DNA of 64,000 bases from Daphnia carinata (GCF_022539665.2 NC_081333.1:1736001-1800000), one strand, 5' to 3'; shown: positions 36,011-48,536, counted from the stretch's first letter. Notes: generated by a model from the sequence alone, not told the origin. Translations and numbers: made by a program.

Positions 36011-39000
36011 ATGCCACCTGGAAAAAACAGACTAGTTAGCGAGGAACCTGTGGTAGAAAAACGCAGGAAAAAAAGTCATGAACCTACAACTGACCAATTA
36101 AAAGATCCAGATGCTGATGTTGAATCAGAAGCTGAAGATGTAGAAGAAGACGAGTATGGGGATGCTGGAACTCGTATTGGAGGTATATACATCCCACCAC
36201 GCCCAACCCCAGCATGTACTATGGATGCCAATGGACCACGGCTGGTTATCACTCATATAGATAACATCAACTTCAAAAGTTATGCTGGAAAACAAGTTTT
36301 GGGACCATTTCACAAAAGTTTTACCTCCATTATCGGACCAAATGGCAGTGGGAAAAGCAATGTGATTGACTCTATGTTGTTTGTGTTTGGATATCGTGCC
36401 CAGAAAATTCGTTCAAAAAGTGTTGCTGTACTTATTCACAATTCTGAAAACCATTCAAATGTGCAGAGTTGCTCTGTAGCAGTGCACTTTCAGTTGATTG
36501 AAGATATTAATGACAATGATTTTACTGTCATTCCCGGTTCACAATTTGTGGTGGCCAGAACAGCTTTTAAGGTAAGGGTGATTAATATTTTTTTGAGCCG
36601 TTATGTTTGTCCTGAAATCATTATTTGATATTAACATGCATCTCATTATCTTATGTTCAGGACAATTCATCATTTTATCAAATTAATGGAAAGCGTGTCC
36701 AGTTCAAACAAGTTGCCAAACTCTTGAGGAATCAAGGGATTGATTTGGACCACAATAGGTTTCTCATCTTACAAGGAGAAGTAGAACAAATCGCTATGAT
36801 GAAACCGAAAGCCCCAAATGAACATGAAGGCGGCATGCTTGAATTTTTAGAAGATATTATTGGATCATCAAGGTAAGCAATAATAAATTTTTACAAATTT
36901 AAGAACATCATAATGTTCCTTTTTTCTGTTTTGCCAAAAGGTATAAAGAGCCCACCGAAATTCTTAGCCAAAGGGTAGAAACGCTGAATACCCAAAGGAC
37001 CGAGAAGCTAAACCGCGTTAAGCTAGTGGAAAAAGAAAAAGACGAGCTCGAAGGGCCCAAAAATGAAGCGATAGCTTACATTAAGTTAGAAAATGAGCAT
37101 GCTCAACATAAATTCAATTTGCAGCAAGTAAGAATAAGTCATGCAGTCCACTTTCTTTTTTTAAAAATAATTTTTTTTTGTTTCTTAGCTTTACCATCAC
37201 CAAGCGCTAAAAGTTATTGCCGACAGCGAACGAAAGAAAGAACAAGTGAACGAAGAAATGGGTGATTTGAAAAGCAGACTGGAAGAATTGACAAAATTCA
37301 AAGCTGAAAAGAACAAAGAATTTAAGGAGTGCTCCAAGGAATACGAAAACGCCCACGAAAAGCTCGAAAAATCGGTCGCTAAAGTTGCAAGTTTGATCAA
37401 GGAAGATGAAAAAATGGTTGAAGATTACAAGCTCATTAACACAAGCCGTAAAAAAGCCAAAGAAACAATCATCACTGAAAAAGCCAAATTGGAAGAGTTG
37501 AATAAAATTCCTGAAAAGAATACTAAGGAAATAGAAGAAATTGAAAAAGTGTTGGAAGACTTGGAGAAGAAAAAAGAAAAGGAGGAGAAACATGTCAACG
37601 AAATTATGGCAAATTTACAAACGGAAACCCAAGGACTTCAGGACGAAAAACAAAAGTTTGAATTAGAATTACTTCAACTTAAAGTAAATTGAAAGAATTT
37701 TTCCCGTTAAGTCCATAAGTTTACCAGTTTATTTTGTTGCACAATATAGAAAGCGGTCAACGAAACGCAGGCCCAGATGGACGTAGCCCAGTCCGAATTG
37801 GATATCTATCTAAGCACCGAGAAAAAAGAAAAGAGCAACCTTGACTCGATGAAAGAACAACTTGAAAAGGTCTCCACAACTTCTACAGAACGACGTCGTC
37901 ATCTTCAAGAACTCGAGTGTAACCAACCTAAATGGGCAAAGTCTCTCTCTGACAAACAGTCTGAATTACAAAAGGTACAGCTTGTATAATTATTTTTTAT
38001 TTATTTTTAACTTTAAAACATTGAAGTTTCATGTTATTGTGTCATAGATCACAAACGAAGATGCCCAGAAAAGTGAAGAACTTAGAAATATTCGTATCAG
38101 GCTGGAGCAAAGCAAATCGACTTTTTCTGCCAACAGTAGTCGGGGACGCGTCCTAGACAGCCTAATGGAGCAAAAACGCAAAGGAACGTTACCCGGCATC
38201 TTCGGACGTTTGGGTGATTTGGGGGCTATCGATGAAAAATACGATGTGGCTATATCTACGGGATGCGGTTCGTTAGACCATGTCCTTGTAGACACAGTAG
38301 ATACTGCCCAAAAATGTATTCAGTACCTGAAACAAGCCAACCTGGGAAGAGGCTCCTTCCTTGCTTTAGAGAAAGTGGTTAGTAATATACATTTAGATTT
38401 TATGCTTGTTGGATACAATCATTGAGTATTATTATTATAGCAACACCTGATGGATGCTGCCAATCGTTCAGTTGAATATCCGGAAAATGTCCCTCGTCTT
38501 TATGATTTGATTCGAGTCAAAGATGAGCGTGTCAAACCTGCTTTTTATCACGGAGTACGAGAAACACTCGTTGCAACGGACTTGGATCAGGCGACTCGCA
38601 TTGGTTATGGACGTGTACGGTATCGCATCATCACATTAAAGGGTGAGCACGAACCTGCAATATTCTTTTTTTCCTTGGAAACCTCAATTTAAACAAGACT
38701 TTTGCGTTGTTTAGGCGACCTCATTGAACCGGCTGGAACTATGAGCGGAGGAGGCAAAACTTGTCTCCGTGGGAAAATGGGCCGCAATGTGACTACGGAT
38801 ACCTCAGGTAGCGAGGTGTCGGCCAAAGATATTTCTTTAATGGAAGAAAAGATGCAGAAACTCAATGAGGAATGCAGCCAATTGCGTCAGAGAAGGCAAA
38901 CTCTTGAAGATGAATTGGTGGAATTGACGAAATCAACACGAGAAGGAACCACCAACCTTCAAAAATGGAAAATGGAAATTAAGGTAAAGTGTTAAAGAAG

Positions 39001-40701
39001 AGGGAAATATTAAGCAATGAACTGTTATTAAACATATTTGTATTGATTTAGGCGTTAGAGGAACAGCAAAAGGCATTAAAAGAACAGATCAAGATTCAAG
39101 AGACTAAAGTAGCTGATTCAATGGCAGACAAGAAGCGAGTCAAAGCAATGGAAGCGGCCATCGCCGAGAAACGCAAAGATTACGACGCGGCCACTGAAAC
39201 GGCATCGAAAATTGAGACGAAAGTCCAGAAGGTCCACGCGAAAATCATGGAGTTGACTGAGGGTAAAATGAATAAAGCCCGAGAAAAACTAGACGCTGTC
39301 ACTAGCCAAATTGCAAAGGTAATGCAAATACGAAATCGGCACCTTCGTTTTCACTGACTTAAAGAGACGTTTTATAGCTCAGCACAGAAAAAACCAAACT
39401 TGGTGTGGCAATCAAAACTTCAGAGCGCAATTCAAAGAAGTCTCGAGATAAAATCGCCACTCTGGAACAGGAAGTGAAAGATGCCGAAAATGAATTACGC
39501 CAATTGCAAGAACGGCGCAAAGAAATCGAAGAGGAAGCTATGAGTGTTAAAACTTCACAAGAAACCCTGGAAGCAATTGAAAAGGAGATGAAACAAAAGT
39601 TGACCACGTTCAAAACTGAGCTTGACGCAGCCCTTAAGTAAGTCATCCATTGCACCTGTGACATTTCAAGGTAAAACTAAACCCGTAATTCTGCTCGATG
39701 TTCTGTTTTCAGAGAGGAGAACAAAGTTCGAGCCGAGAAAATTGACTACGATCAGAAAATGGAAAAATTTGAGGAAGCTATAGCGTCTCATCGAACCAAG
39801 GCTGAGCATTGGAAGAGAGAAATGAGCAAAATTAAGCTTCAAGCGATAGACGGAAATCCGGTCCCCGAACTTAAGCTTATCGCAGAGGAAGATATGGATG
39901 CAATAAGAGTAGATACGTTTCAGAATCAGATAACCAGAACTGAGGCAGAATTAGCAAAAATGTCGCCTAACTTACAGGTAAAAACTATTTCAGTTAATCC
40001 TTTCCTATTTCATAACCGTGGGTCGTTGGCATATTGTTTAGGCTATTGGCGATTACAGGAAAAAAGAGGAAATCTACTTAGCACGAGTTGCCGAACTTGA
40101 CGATGTGACTCGACAGCGTGACGAAGAACGAAAGAATGTCGACACGCTTCGCAAGGCTAGGCTAAGCGAATTTATGGAAGGATTCGCAATTATTACTACC
40201 AAACTGAAAGAGCTCTACCAAATGATTACTCTGGGAGGAGATGCTGAACTTGAGCTGGTCGATTCGCTTGATCCGTTCAGTGAAGGTATCGTTTTCAGCG
40301 TTAGACCACCTAAAAAGACCTGGAAGAATATCTCCAACCTATCGGGAGGTGAAAAGACGCTTTCATCATTGGCTTTGGTTTTCGCACTTCATTATTACAA
40401 GCCTACACCACTTTACGTCATGGACGAGATTGATGCAGCTCTCGATTTCAAAAATGTCTCCATTGTGGGGAACTACATCAAAGAGCGAACTCGCAATGCA
40501 CAATTCATTATCATTTCTCTTCGTTCCAATATGTTTGAGCTTGCAGATCGGCTGGTAGGCATCTACAAGACACACAACACTACCAAATCGGTGGCTATCA
40601 ATCCTAATACAATCGAAAAGCGGTCGGATATTGAAAACAGTAATCCTGCTTCAAATTCTCAAGCAAATGCCACTCCTGTTTCTACGATGACTGTCGCGTA
40701 A
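36011..40701 (+). CDS. SMC4: SMC4, condensin core ATPase subunit
   Basis: Twelve exons: 36011-36571, 36661-36872, 36941-37127, 37189-37683, 37750-37974, 38048-38377, 38441-38642, 38715-38983, 39052-39318, 39378-39637, 39713-39977, 40042-40701 (3933 nt, 1310 aa; human about 1288). SMC4 pairs with SMC2 in condensin I and II to compact mitotic chromosomes (family knowledge). An acidic N-terminal tail precedes the head, then Walker A GPNGSGKSN at residues 109-117 and the Q-loop segment HNRFLILQGEVEQIAMMKPK, specific to SMC4. A long coiled coil (residues ~250-600) leads to the hinge from about residue 605 (LPGIFGRLGDLGAIDEKYDV) to the block ending GTMSGGGK. The return coiled coil follows, then the ABC signature LSGGEKT (1191-1197) and Walker B VMDEIDAALD (from 1217). 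A short Ser/Asn-rich C-terminal tail ends at 40701. No damage is seen, so this is a functional gene. Confidence 0.97.
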
Positions 40702-40707
40702 AAAAAT

Positions 40708-40713
40708 AATAAA
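40708..40713 (+). terminator. likely SMC4 poly(A) signal
   Basis: AATAAA lies only 7 nt after the SMC4 stop codon, so the 3' UTR may be very short. Placement by motif only. Confidence 0.5.
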
Positions 40714-41385
40714 ATTTCTTATTTTCCCCATCGTTTTCTCTTTTGAAAAATTTGACTATTTTACACATTCGAGTTCCAACGACCGAGGTCTATAGGTCAG
40801 CCCAAGGTCGGCAGCAGAGCTTCGAAGGATAGTTTAACCGCGATGTAATAGGGAAAGTGGCCAAGCGCGAGAGAAAGAAACTGGCACCTTTCGTTTCAAA
40901 CTCGTATAAGTTGCCGCTAGATTCTCTAGCAGTTAAGTGCCCCCAGTTTAAGTGGTTTAGGTTATTAAGCCTAAATTAAATTAAACAGTGAACACAATGC
41001 AAATTAATCCGTTGACGCCAAAAAATTAAGTAATTAGCATTATTCGAGAAAGTTGCCTAAACTGGGATTTGTGTGTATGTGTGATTTGTTATTGTATTTC
41101 TTTTACGTCTACGTTTTTGAACGAAAAAAAAAATATCTAAAATTTGTTTGTGAATATCACAGGCTATACAAAAAATTTAATGCTAATTCTGGGGAAATTG
41201 CTTTTTTTCATTAATTTAACTGTTTTGAAATACACCAAACATTTGACGAAATGCTAGCGCGTCAGTGCACTACGGCGCTAATGTGATACAATAGAAATAT
41301 TCGGTGAGTGTATGGGACAATTAACTAGAAATCTGACCGCTAGATGGCAATATCAATAGAACAGAAAAGGCCGATTTCTATGGCA
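40714..41385. other. SMC4 3' flank and left flank of the inverted duplication
   Basis: From about 41170 this stretch contains dispersed-repeat pieces (GCTAGCGCG, AACTAGAAATCT, CTAGATGGC). They recur, mostly in opposite orientation, on the far side of the inverted duplication (46.5-47.1 kb). The repeat family thus extends beyond the nearly identical arms. Confidence 0.6.
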
Positions 41386-41583
41386 ATATGGCAATCCGTT
41401 TTACATAAAAAAAAAATGGCGGAAAAAAAAAATCGCACTTTTTTCTTTTTTTCCGACACGTAGCCATCTACCGCTCAGACTCGTTATTACTGGCGTAGGC
41501 AATTTCAGTCCATTGGATGCCATTCGCAGTTAGTTCAGTAGCGTGGATGGAGAATAACGCGTGGCTGAAGGAACAATTGAGAA

Positions 41584-42571
41584 ATGGATAAGATAATACA
41601 ACAAAAGGATGGTAAGTATAAACATTATTATATTGGTTTTCAATTATTAATTATTGTTTATTATATCAAATTATGAAGCTGCAGGCCCAATTATTGGAAC
41701 AACACAAAATATTAGATAACAGCAAAGCTAAGGATGGTAAGGCCTAATACGTAATGATTCTATTTATTTGCTTTTATTCATTTGTGTTTTGTAGCTCAAA
41801 TTTTGAGTCTACAAGCTCAGCTAGGGGAAAAGAACAAATTGGAATGGAACAGTTTCCAAACAGTGAAGGAGGTTTTTCAAAACTCTTCCCTAACTGAACG
41901 TGAGGATGAGTTGGCATTAGGCAAACACAGTCAGGTACCTAAACTTCTCAAATAAGAATTCAAAATAAGTATAGAATTTAACAAACAATTATTTATTGTT
42001 TAGTTATTCAGTCCACCACCTGACTGTGTTAAATTTAAATTCTGTTAGTGCTGCACTAAAAGAATTGTTAGTAATAAGTCCATGCAGCGAAGGAATTGAA
42101 CAATTGTGGGACCGTATTTGGGCCGAAAATGGGTGTGGTACGGAAACCGAGATATGGCACGAGTTCAACATAAAACATGAATTAGGTACTTTTCGGTTTT
42201 TTGTCTATCGAAAAAGTATTTTTAATGCTATTATTTTGCATTCACAGAATTTTAGCAGGGGATCAAGTCAAATCTGGAAGTGTTACAGGATGGAAGAGTC
42301 AGCCTACAGTTGAAAAACACTGAAAGTGCATTACCATTAAGCTGTGAGGTAAAGTAATAGAGTATGCAAATTGTCTAATGAGAAGTACCATCTTGTGTGA
42401 ATGAATCCTGTGTAACAGCAATCCTTTATAGTTCTGTCACAGCTAGAGGCCTCTAATAATTCTGCTTCTCTGGCCAAAGAACAACTTGTCCTTTACATTC
42501 AGAGTGTTGGTGAAGCTGGGTGCTTAAATGGCCCTAAAGATGTTTTAATTTGGCTGCCATTGCAGAGATGA
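41584..42571 (+). pseudogene. decayed coiled-coil protein gene, left-arm copy
   Basis: The remains of a gene of about six exons can be read: MDKIIQQKD|..; exons with LQAQLLEQHKILDNSKAKD and ILSLQAQLGEKNKLEW; LNSVSAALKELLVISPCSEG; then SNLEVLQDGRVSLQLKNTES; and a final exon ending IWLPLQR before TGA at 42569. The second and third exons look like an internal duplication (QIxxLQAQL). Damage: the acceptor before the second exon is missing (TATAT where an AG is expected), and a 2-bp deletion near 42022 shifts the frame relative to the right-arm copy. The parent gene is not recognised. Donors and acceptors of the other exons still look good, so transcription is possible. Confidence 0.55.
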
Positions 42572-43634
42572 ACATCATACATGGACTCTTTAGGTATGAA
42601 AGGATTTTTCTTCAAATAATTTTGAATTTATGACGAAGAATTTCTCCTGCTTTTTGCCAACCATGTCTAATCTTAAAAAAAAAATTATCCAACAGGAAAG
42701 GATTTTCAGCATACTGGGAACACAACTATCAACAATGCAACATTCTAGGGATGCTATTTTATCATTCAACAGCCTTATACAATGATTTTCATCTGCAATT
42801 TGTATGGCCTTTCCCAAGCTTCGGCCAGAAGTTGAATCTATAAGTCATGTAAGTCACATGAGCAACAATTGAGATGCTTAATGGTGTTTTTTTTTCTTTT
42901 CTCAGCATAGGTTAATAGTAACATTGGATCTGAAAAGCTTCTTGGTTGGGGCAAGACACTGAATAAATTGTAATGATTGAATGGATGACATGACATTTCT
43001 CTACTTAATTTGGATTCCCGAGAAGGTATTTTATATTTAAAAAATTGAAGTGCATATCTGGGCTCCCTTCCTTTCCGTAGCCCCGTTTCCCCTTGACTCG
43101 TAATAAGCCCGTAGGGGGTCATGCCCCTACTGTACGGTATATATAAAAATAACATATACCGAGGTTTGGAGGGCTCTGGCCGGAAAGGGGACGTGGGGTG
43201 CCGCTTAGTCCGATGATGTGTTCACGGAGGGCGAAGTGGCTACCCACAAATCCGAACTAAAGGTTAATCGCTCCTGTAAAAATGTTCCAAATCTTCAGCT
43301 CTTCTTCCGGCTTCTCTTAGCCAATCACCGGGTAATCTCCCCGGTGGGTCAACAAGGCAGTGTCTCCCCCTGCCTGGGTTGACGGCAACTTTTGAAAGGG
43401 ATGTTATGCCTTTTTAAAGTTGCAAAAATAATTGTTATGTACAGAGAATTGTCAATAAAAATTTTTTTATAAAATATTTTTTGCAAAATTTGTTTCTTTC
43501 ATTGTCTGTTTTCGCTGTGTTCACACATTACATTTATCAACTTTTTGATTTTTTTTTGTTTTGCTTTATTTGTTTTTGTCACCTTTGATGGTAAGCATTG
43601 TTTCCATTGGTTTATCGTTTATCTGTAAGTATTC

Positions 43635-44180
43635 AAATATTATTTATTACACTCTTTGAATTCTTCAACTTAGATTCAAGGAACAACGTGTAATATTTGG
43701 ATATTTTTTTAAGTAATTTTGTATTTAGTTTTACTCGTATGGGAACCGATCCACAGACATTCAGCGTGCAATGCCGATGCTCTAACATTGAGCCACGGGA
43801 TATATCTAAATATTGTATTATCGCATAACATATATTATCGTCTAGGATGTTTATGCAGTCTTTCACAACTATATGTTTATCTTTCTACTGCTCTCATAAG
43901 GTTCATAGCTCTATGGTAGAGCCTTTAGCTGCGATCCCTGTTACCCTGGGTTCAAACCTCAGTAGATGTGTAAAATATGAGGTAGATTAAATGTAGAAAC
44001 ATCCTAGACGATTCTATATATTTTTGCTAATACATTTTTATATATCTAATGTAAATGCAAGTCCACAAGTGACTAGAAAAAACTAAATTGACATCACATT
44101 AAAAAAATTCATGGCTCATATTAGAGCATCGGCGCGGTTGTTCCTTGAACATCCAGTGTTCGATCCCTGTAATAATAATA
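43635..44180. other. spacer of the inverted duplication with three tRNA-like fragments
   Basis: The spacer holds three sequences with tRNA-like internal promoters. (1) 43737-43806 minus: D-arm GCTC..GAGC, an anticodon stem TCGGC/GCTGA around a 7-nt loop ATTGCAC (would read UGC, Ala), degenerate T-arm. (2) 43899-43970 plus: D-arm GCTCTATGGTAGAGC and B-box-like GGGTTCAAACC, no anticodon stem. (3) 44111-44170 plus: GGCTCATATTAGAGCATCGGC and B-box GTTCGATCC. None has a closing acceptor stem, so they are not intact tRNA genes. Copies 1 and 3 share the block GAGCATCGGC and are related. They could be tRNA-derived SINE heads or decayed tRNA genes. Confidence 0.5.
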
Positions 44181-45238
44181 GAATGCTTACAGATAAACGA
44201 TAAACCAATGGAAACAATGCTTACCATCAAAGGTGACAAAAACAAATAAAGCAAATCAAAAAAAAAAAAGTTGATAAATGTAATGTGTGAACACAGCTAA
44301 CACAAATAATGAAAGCAACAAATTTTGCAAAAAATATTTTATAAAAAAATTTTTATTGACAATTCTCTGTACATAACAATTATTTTTGCAACTTTAAAAA
44401 GGCATAACATCCCTTTCAAAAGTTGCCGTCAACCCAGGCAGGGGGAGACATTGCCTTGTTGACCCACCGGGGAGATTACCCGGTGATTGGCTAAGAGAAG
44501 CCGGAAGAAGAGCTGAAGATTTGGAACATTTTTACAGGAGCGATTAACCTTTAGTTCGGATTTGTGGGTAGCCACTTCGCCCTCCGTGAACACATCATCG
44601 GACTAAGCGGCACCCCACGTCCCCTTTCCGGCCAGAGCCCTCCAAACCTCGGTATATGTTATTTTTATATATACCGTACAGTAGGGGCATGACCCCCTAC
44701 GGGCTTATTACGAGTCAAGGGGAAACGGGGCTACGGAAAGGAAGGGAGCCCAGATATGCACTTCAATTTTTTAAATATAAAATACCTTCTCGGGAATCCA
44801 AATTAAGTAGAGAAATGTCATGTCATCCATTCAATCATTACAATTTATTCAGTGTCTTGCCCCAACCAAGAAGCTTTTCAGATCCAATGTTACTATTAAC
44901 CTATGCTGAGAAAAGAAAAAAAACACCATTAAGCATCTCAATTGTTGCTCATGTGACTTACATGACTTATAGATTCAACTTCTGGCAGAAGCTTGGGAAA
45001 GGCCATACAAATTGCAGATGAAAATCATTGTATAAGGCTGTTGAATGATAAAATAGCATCCCTAGAATGTTGCATTGTTGATAGTTGTGTTCCCAGTATG
45101 CTGAAAATCCTTTCCTGTTGGATAATTTTTTTTTTAAGATTAGACATGGTTGGCAAAAAGCAGGAGAAATTCTTCGTCATAAATTCAAAATTATTTGAAG
45201 AAAAATCCTTTCATACCTAAAGAGTCCATGTATGATGT

Positions 45239-46228
45239 TCATCTCTGCAATGGCAGCCAAATTAAAACATCTTTAGGGCCATTTAAGCACCCAGCTTCAC
45301 CAACACTCTGAATGTAAAGGACAAGTTGTTCTTTGGCCAGAGAAGCAGAATTATTAGAGGCCTCTAGCTGTGACAGAACTATAAAGGATTGCTGTTACAC
45401 AGGATTCATTCACACAAGATGGTACTTCTCATTAGACAATTTGCATACTCTATTACTTTACCTCACAGCTTAATGGTAATGCACTTTCAGTGTTTTTCAA
45501 CTGTAGGCTGACTCTTCCATCCTGTAACACTTCCAGATTTGACTTGATCCCCTGCTAAAATTCTGTGAATGCAAAATAATAGCATTAAAAATACTTTTTC
45601 GATAGACAAAAAACCGAAAAGTACCTAATTCATGTTTTATGTTGAACTCGTGCCATATCTCTGGTTTCCATACCACACCCATTTTCAGCCCAAATACGGT
45701 GCCACAATTGTTCAATTCCTTTGCTGCATGGACTTATTACTAACAATTCTTTTAGTGCAGCACTAACAGAATTTAAATTTAACACACTGTCAGGTGGTGG
45801 ACTGAATAACTAAACAATAAATAATTGTTTGTTAAAATTCTATACTTATTTTGAATTCTTATTTGAGAAATTTAGGTACCTGACTGTGTTTGCCTAATGC
45901 CAATTCATCCGCATGTTCAGTTAGGGGGGTTTGGAAAAACCTCCTTCACTGTTTGGAAACTGTTCCATTCCAATTTGTTCTTTTCCCCTAGCTGAGCTTG
46001 TAGACTCAAAATTTGAGCTACAAAACACAAATGAATAAAAGCAAATAAATAGAATCATTACGTATTAGGCCTTACCATCCTTAGCTTTGCTGTTATCTAA
46101 TATTTTGTGTTGTTCCAATAATTGGGCCTGCAGCTTCATAATTTGATATAATAAACAATAATTAATAATTGAAAACCAATATAATAATGTTTATACTTAC
46201 CATCCTTTTGTTGTATTATCTTATCCAT
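45239..46228 (-). pseudogene. decayed coiled-coil protein gene, right-arm copy
   Basis: Mirror copy of the left-arm pseudogene, with the same lost acceptor before its second exon. That loss therefore predates the duplication (or was copied by gene conversion). It keeps the frame LFSPPPDSVLNLNSVSAAL that is broken on the left, but has its own one-base insertion (AACCAGAG versus AACCGAG, near 45663) that breaks the next segment. It also has a 3-bp difference in the VFQN region. The two copies therefore carry complementary lesions and neither is intact. Confidence 0.55.
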
Positions 46229-46436
46229 TTCTCAATTGTTCCTTCAGCCACGCGTTATTCTCCATCCACGCTACTGAACTAACTGCGAATGGCATCCAAA
46301 TGGACTGAAATTGCCTACGCCAGTAATAACGAGTCTGAGCGGTAGATGGCTACGTGTCGGAAAAAAAGAAAAAAGTGTGATTTTTTTTTTTTTTTGGCGA
46401 AATTTTTTTTTTTTTGTGTAAAACGGATTGCCATAG

Positions 46437-47275
46437 TTATGGACTATCTACAATTGGTACAAATGACAGATGGGGTGAAACCACAGTATGACGAAATAGC
46501 CTGACGACGTTTGGCAACCGCAAGGTACCGTACAGCGCTAGCACGATGCAGCAGAAATGTTCGGTTAAACTAGAAATCTTACCGGTAGATGGCGATAACA
46601 TTAAGTCAAATATTATATATATATAAGCCCGACTAATACTGCATCACGCTAGCGCTGTACCGTACTGGCGCGCTAGCATTGTGTCACATATTCAATTTAG
46701 TTCAAAAACGATTAACTTAATGAAAACAATAGCAATTTTCCCGGAATCAGCATTCAATTTTGAATGTATCCTGTGATATTCTACCAATATTGATGAGTGA
46801 TAGTTTTTGCAGACAAAAATTTTTAAGCCCGACTAAATAAGCACGACTAAATAAACCCGACTTTGTGTTCGAGTGTGTGTAGAGAATTAACTTGATAACT
46901 GACCGTTAGATGGCGATTGTAAAATCGAAAAATCGGTGTCTTCGTATTCCGGAACGTCACCTACCGGTCAGATTTTAAATTATTCATTTTGTGCTTGTCC
47001 AAAACATTCAAATACCAGAGCGTACTGGCACGCCAAAATGGGAAAACTTCCAACGGTTGGCGCGCTAGTACGGTGGAACACATTCGTGATACAGTACAAT
47101 ATTCAATATATTAAAAAAACAACTGCTTTCACGAGAAAACTAATAATTTTCCTGATGTCAGCGTTTATTTTGACGTGTAATTATTATAGAATTCCAAGTA
47201 GTATACTTTTTCGTCAAATTATTGGGTTTGAAAATAAGGACGATAAATAAGCCCGACTTTTCCAACAATTCAAGT
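46437..47275. repeat. dispersed AT-rich repeat family with AAGCCCGACT motifs
   Basis: Two tandem, diverged segments (about 46500-46870 and 46890-47260) each contain a run of GCGCTAGyACgrt, a (A)CCG(g/t)TAGATGGCGAT block, a 'TCAGCrTTyA' block, and end in copies of AATAAGCCCGACT (46622, 46829, 46856 region, 47246). The same AGTCGGGCTTATT motif is present in the other orientation twice near 2203-2235. This looks like a dispersed non-coding repeat that flanks the inverted duplication. Confidence 0.6.
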
Positions 47276-47981
47276 TCGAGAAAACGCCATCTCTGGAGCT
47301 TAACATGCATAGCTCACGTTGTTTTGCGGGCGTTGCTACCCCTGGTATACCTATGATTTTTGCCGCGGTCAGTATAGGACACTTACCACAAAGATAGTTA
47401 AATCATCTAATCTACCACTCTAATGAGGCTCCGCTTTTGGTGGCATATCTATCGGAAAACTCTGCTAGAGAATAACATAATTTCGCGATCTGCAACACAA
47501 CAGTTTCCTTTCCAGAAATTTGAAAATTTGGACACGTCGTGGAATGAGCTGGAAATCTTTCAAAGGGGGTTTTAGATCGCTTTCTGACCTAACGTACGTC
47601 GTCTTTTCACTTTGACGACATCCAATTTTTCTCTACAACCACAATTAACCCAAATCACGGTCAACTACATCATACAACAGAAACCTTGCGCCGCTTAGCG
47701 CACTATACAGTTTTTGTTTAAAAAGCTATTTAGCTATCAGGAATTCCACCGTGAACACACAAACATCGTGAATAATTTGAAAAACCTTTATTAACTATCC
47801 GAAATGCGTAATTACATCTATAAAAAAATAAAGTTAAGGCTGTTTGTCACGATTGTTTGTCAGATAAAACCCAACATAGATGCTGTAATTCACGAATGAG
47901 ATTTAAGGGAGTATGATCTGGTTAATTGCGTCAGAAATTAGGAAAATTCTATTTACATAAAACGCGTTGCGAGTAGCTGCG
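47276..47981. other. 3' flank of SPNS-A
   Basis: No coding exon seen. Presumed 3' UTR and downstream region of the minus-strand transporter that ends at 47982. Confidence 0.5.
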
Positions 47982-48498
47982 TCATTCCTCCATCGTCGGA
48001 TTGACATAGGCGCAACCTTCTAGTTCCGCATTTCTATATGACGATGATGCGGCCCTTGAAACAGTAGTCTCATTAGGAGTTCCGGACATACCCGGAACGG
48101 GCACTGATGTTTGCTGTTCGACATCTTGGGCAGCTTGATCGAGACCTAGAAGCCATAAAAATAAACATAAAAAAAAAATTAGTCAAATAATTCTCGAGAA
48201 TGAATATAAGGGCGTTGCAGGGGAATCCCATTAATGTTAGCCGTGCAAGTTTCCCAAGACGTGTTTGTTAGTTACACTCAAAATTAAGAAGCACATGATA
48301 TAATCAACATCGATCTATTCAATGATATCCAATGTGGAAGAATATGCAGGAACAATATGACATAAACGGTCGCTCGTCTTGTCGACCAACATGACGATAT
48401 GACCCAGAATCAATACAATACGTTCTCTGAAGCCAGAGAAAATGTACAACTATTCAACATATAGTCATAGGGAGGGGAAAATTAGATCAGGGGGGTTA

Positions 48499-48536
<38 letters not shown>

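Larger units (their letters stand above)
41386..46436. repeat. 5-kb inverted duplication (two ~2.25-kb arms, 546-bp spacer)
   Basis: Left arm 41386-43634 and right arm 44181-46436 are reverse complements over their whole length. Matching landmarks keep a nearly constant coordinate sum (41388/46434, 42313/45497, 42817/44993, 43155/44656, 43634/44181), so only a few small indels separate them. An 89-codon open stretch is identical in both arms (42838-43155 minus; 44656-45021 plus). Differences cluster in poly-A/T tracts and in the pseudogene exons. Both arms contain a GC-rich stretch (43165-43420 and its mirror) that looks structured: it includes ACCGGGTAATCTCCCCGGT, and GTCAAC and GTTGAC bracketing CAGGCA/TGCCTG. 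I cannot match it to a known RNA. Possible origins are an inverted segmental duplication or a large palindromic element. No target duplication was found. Confidence 0.93.

Noticed and set aside
37197-37593. Antisense frames inside SMC4 exon 4 (67 and 128 codons).
   Set aside because: They are mirror images of the Lys/Glu-rich coiled-coil coding sequence, which gives long Phe/Leu-rich antisense frames.
43737-44170. Functional tRNA genes.
   Set aside because: None of the three fragments has a closing 7-bp acceptor stem, and only one has an anticodon stem, so they are relics at best.
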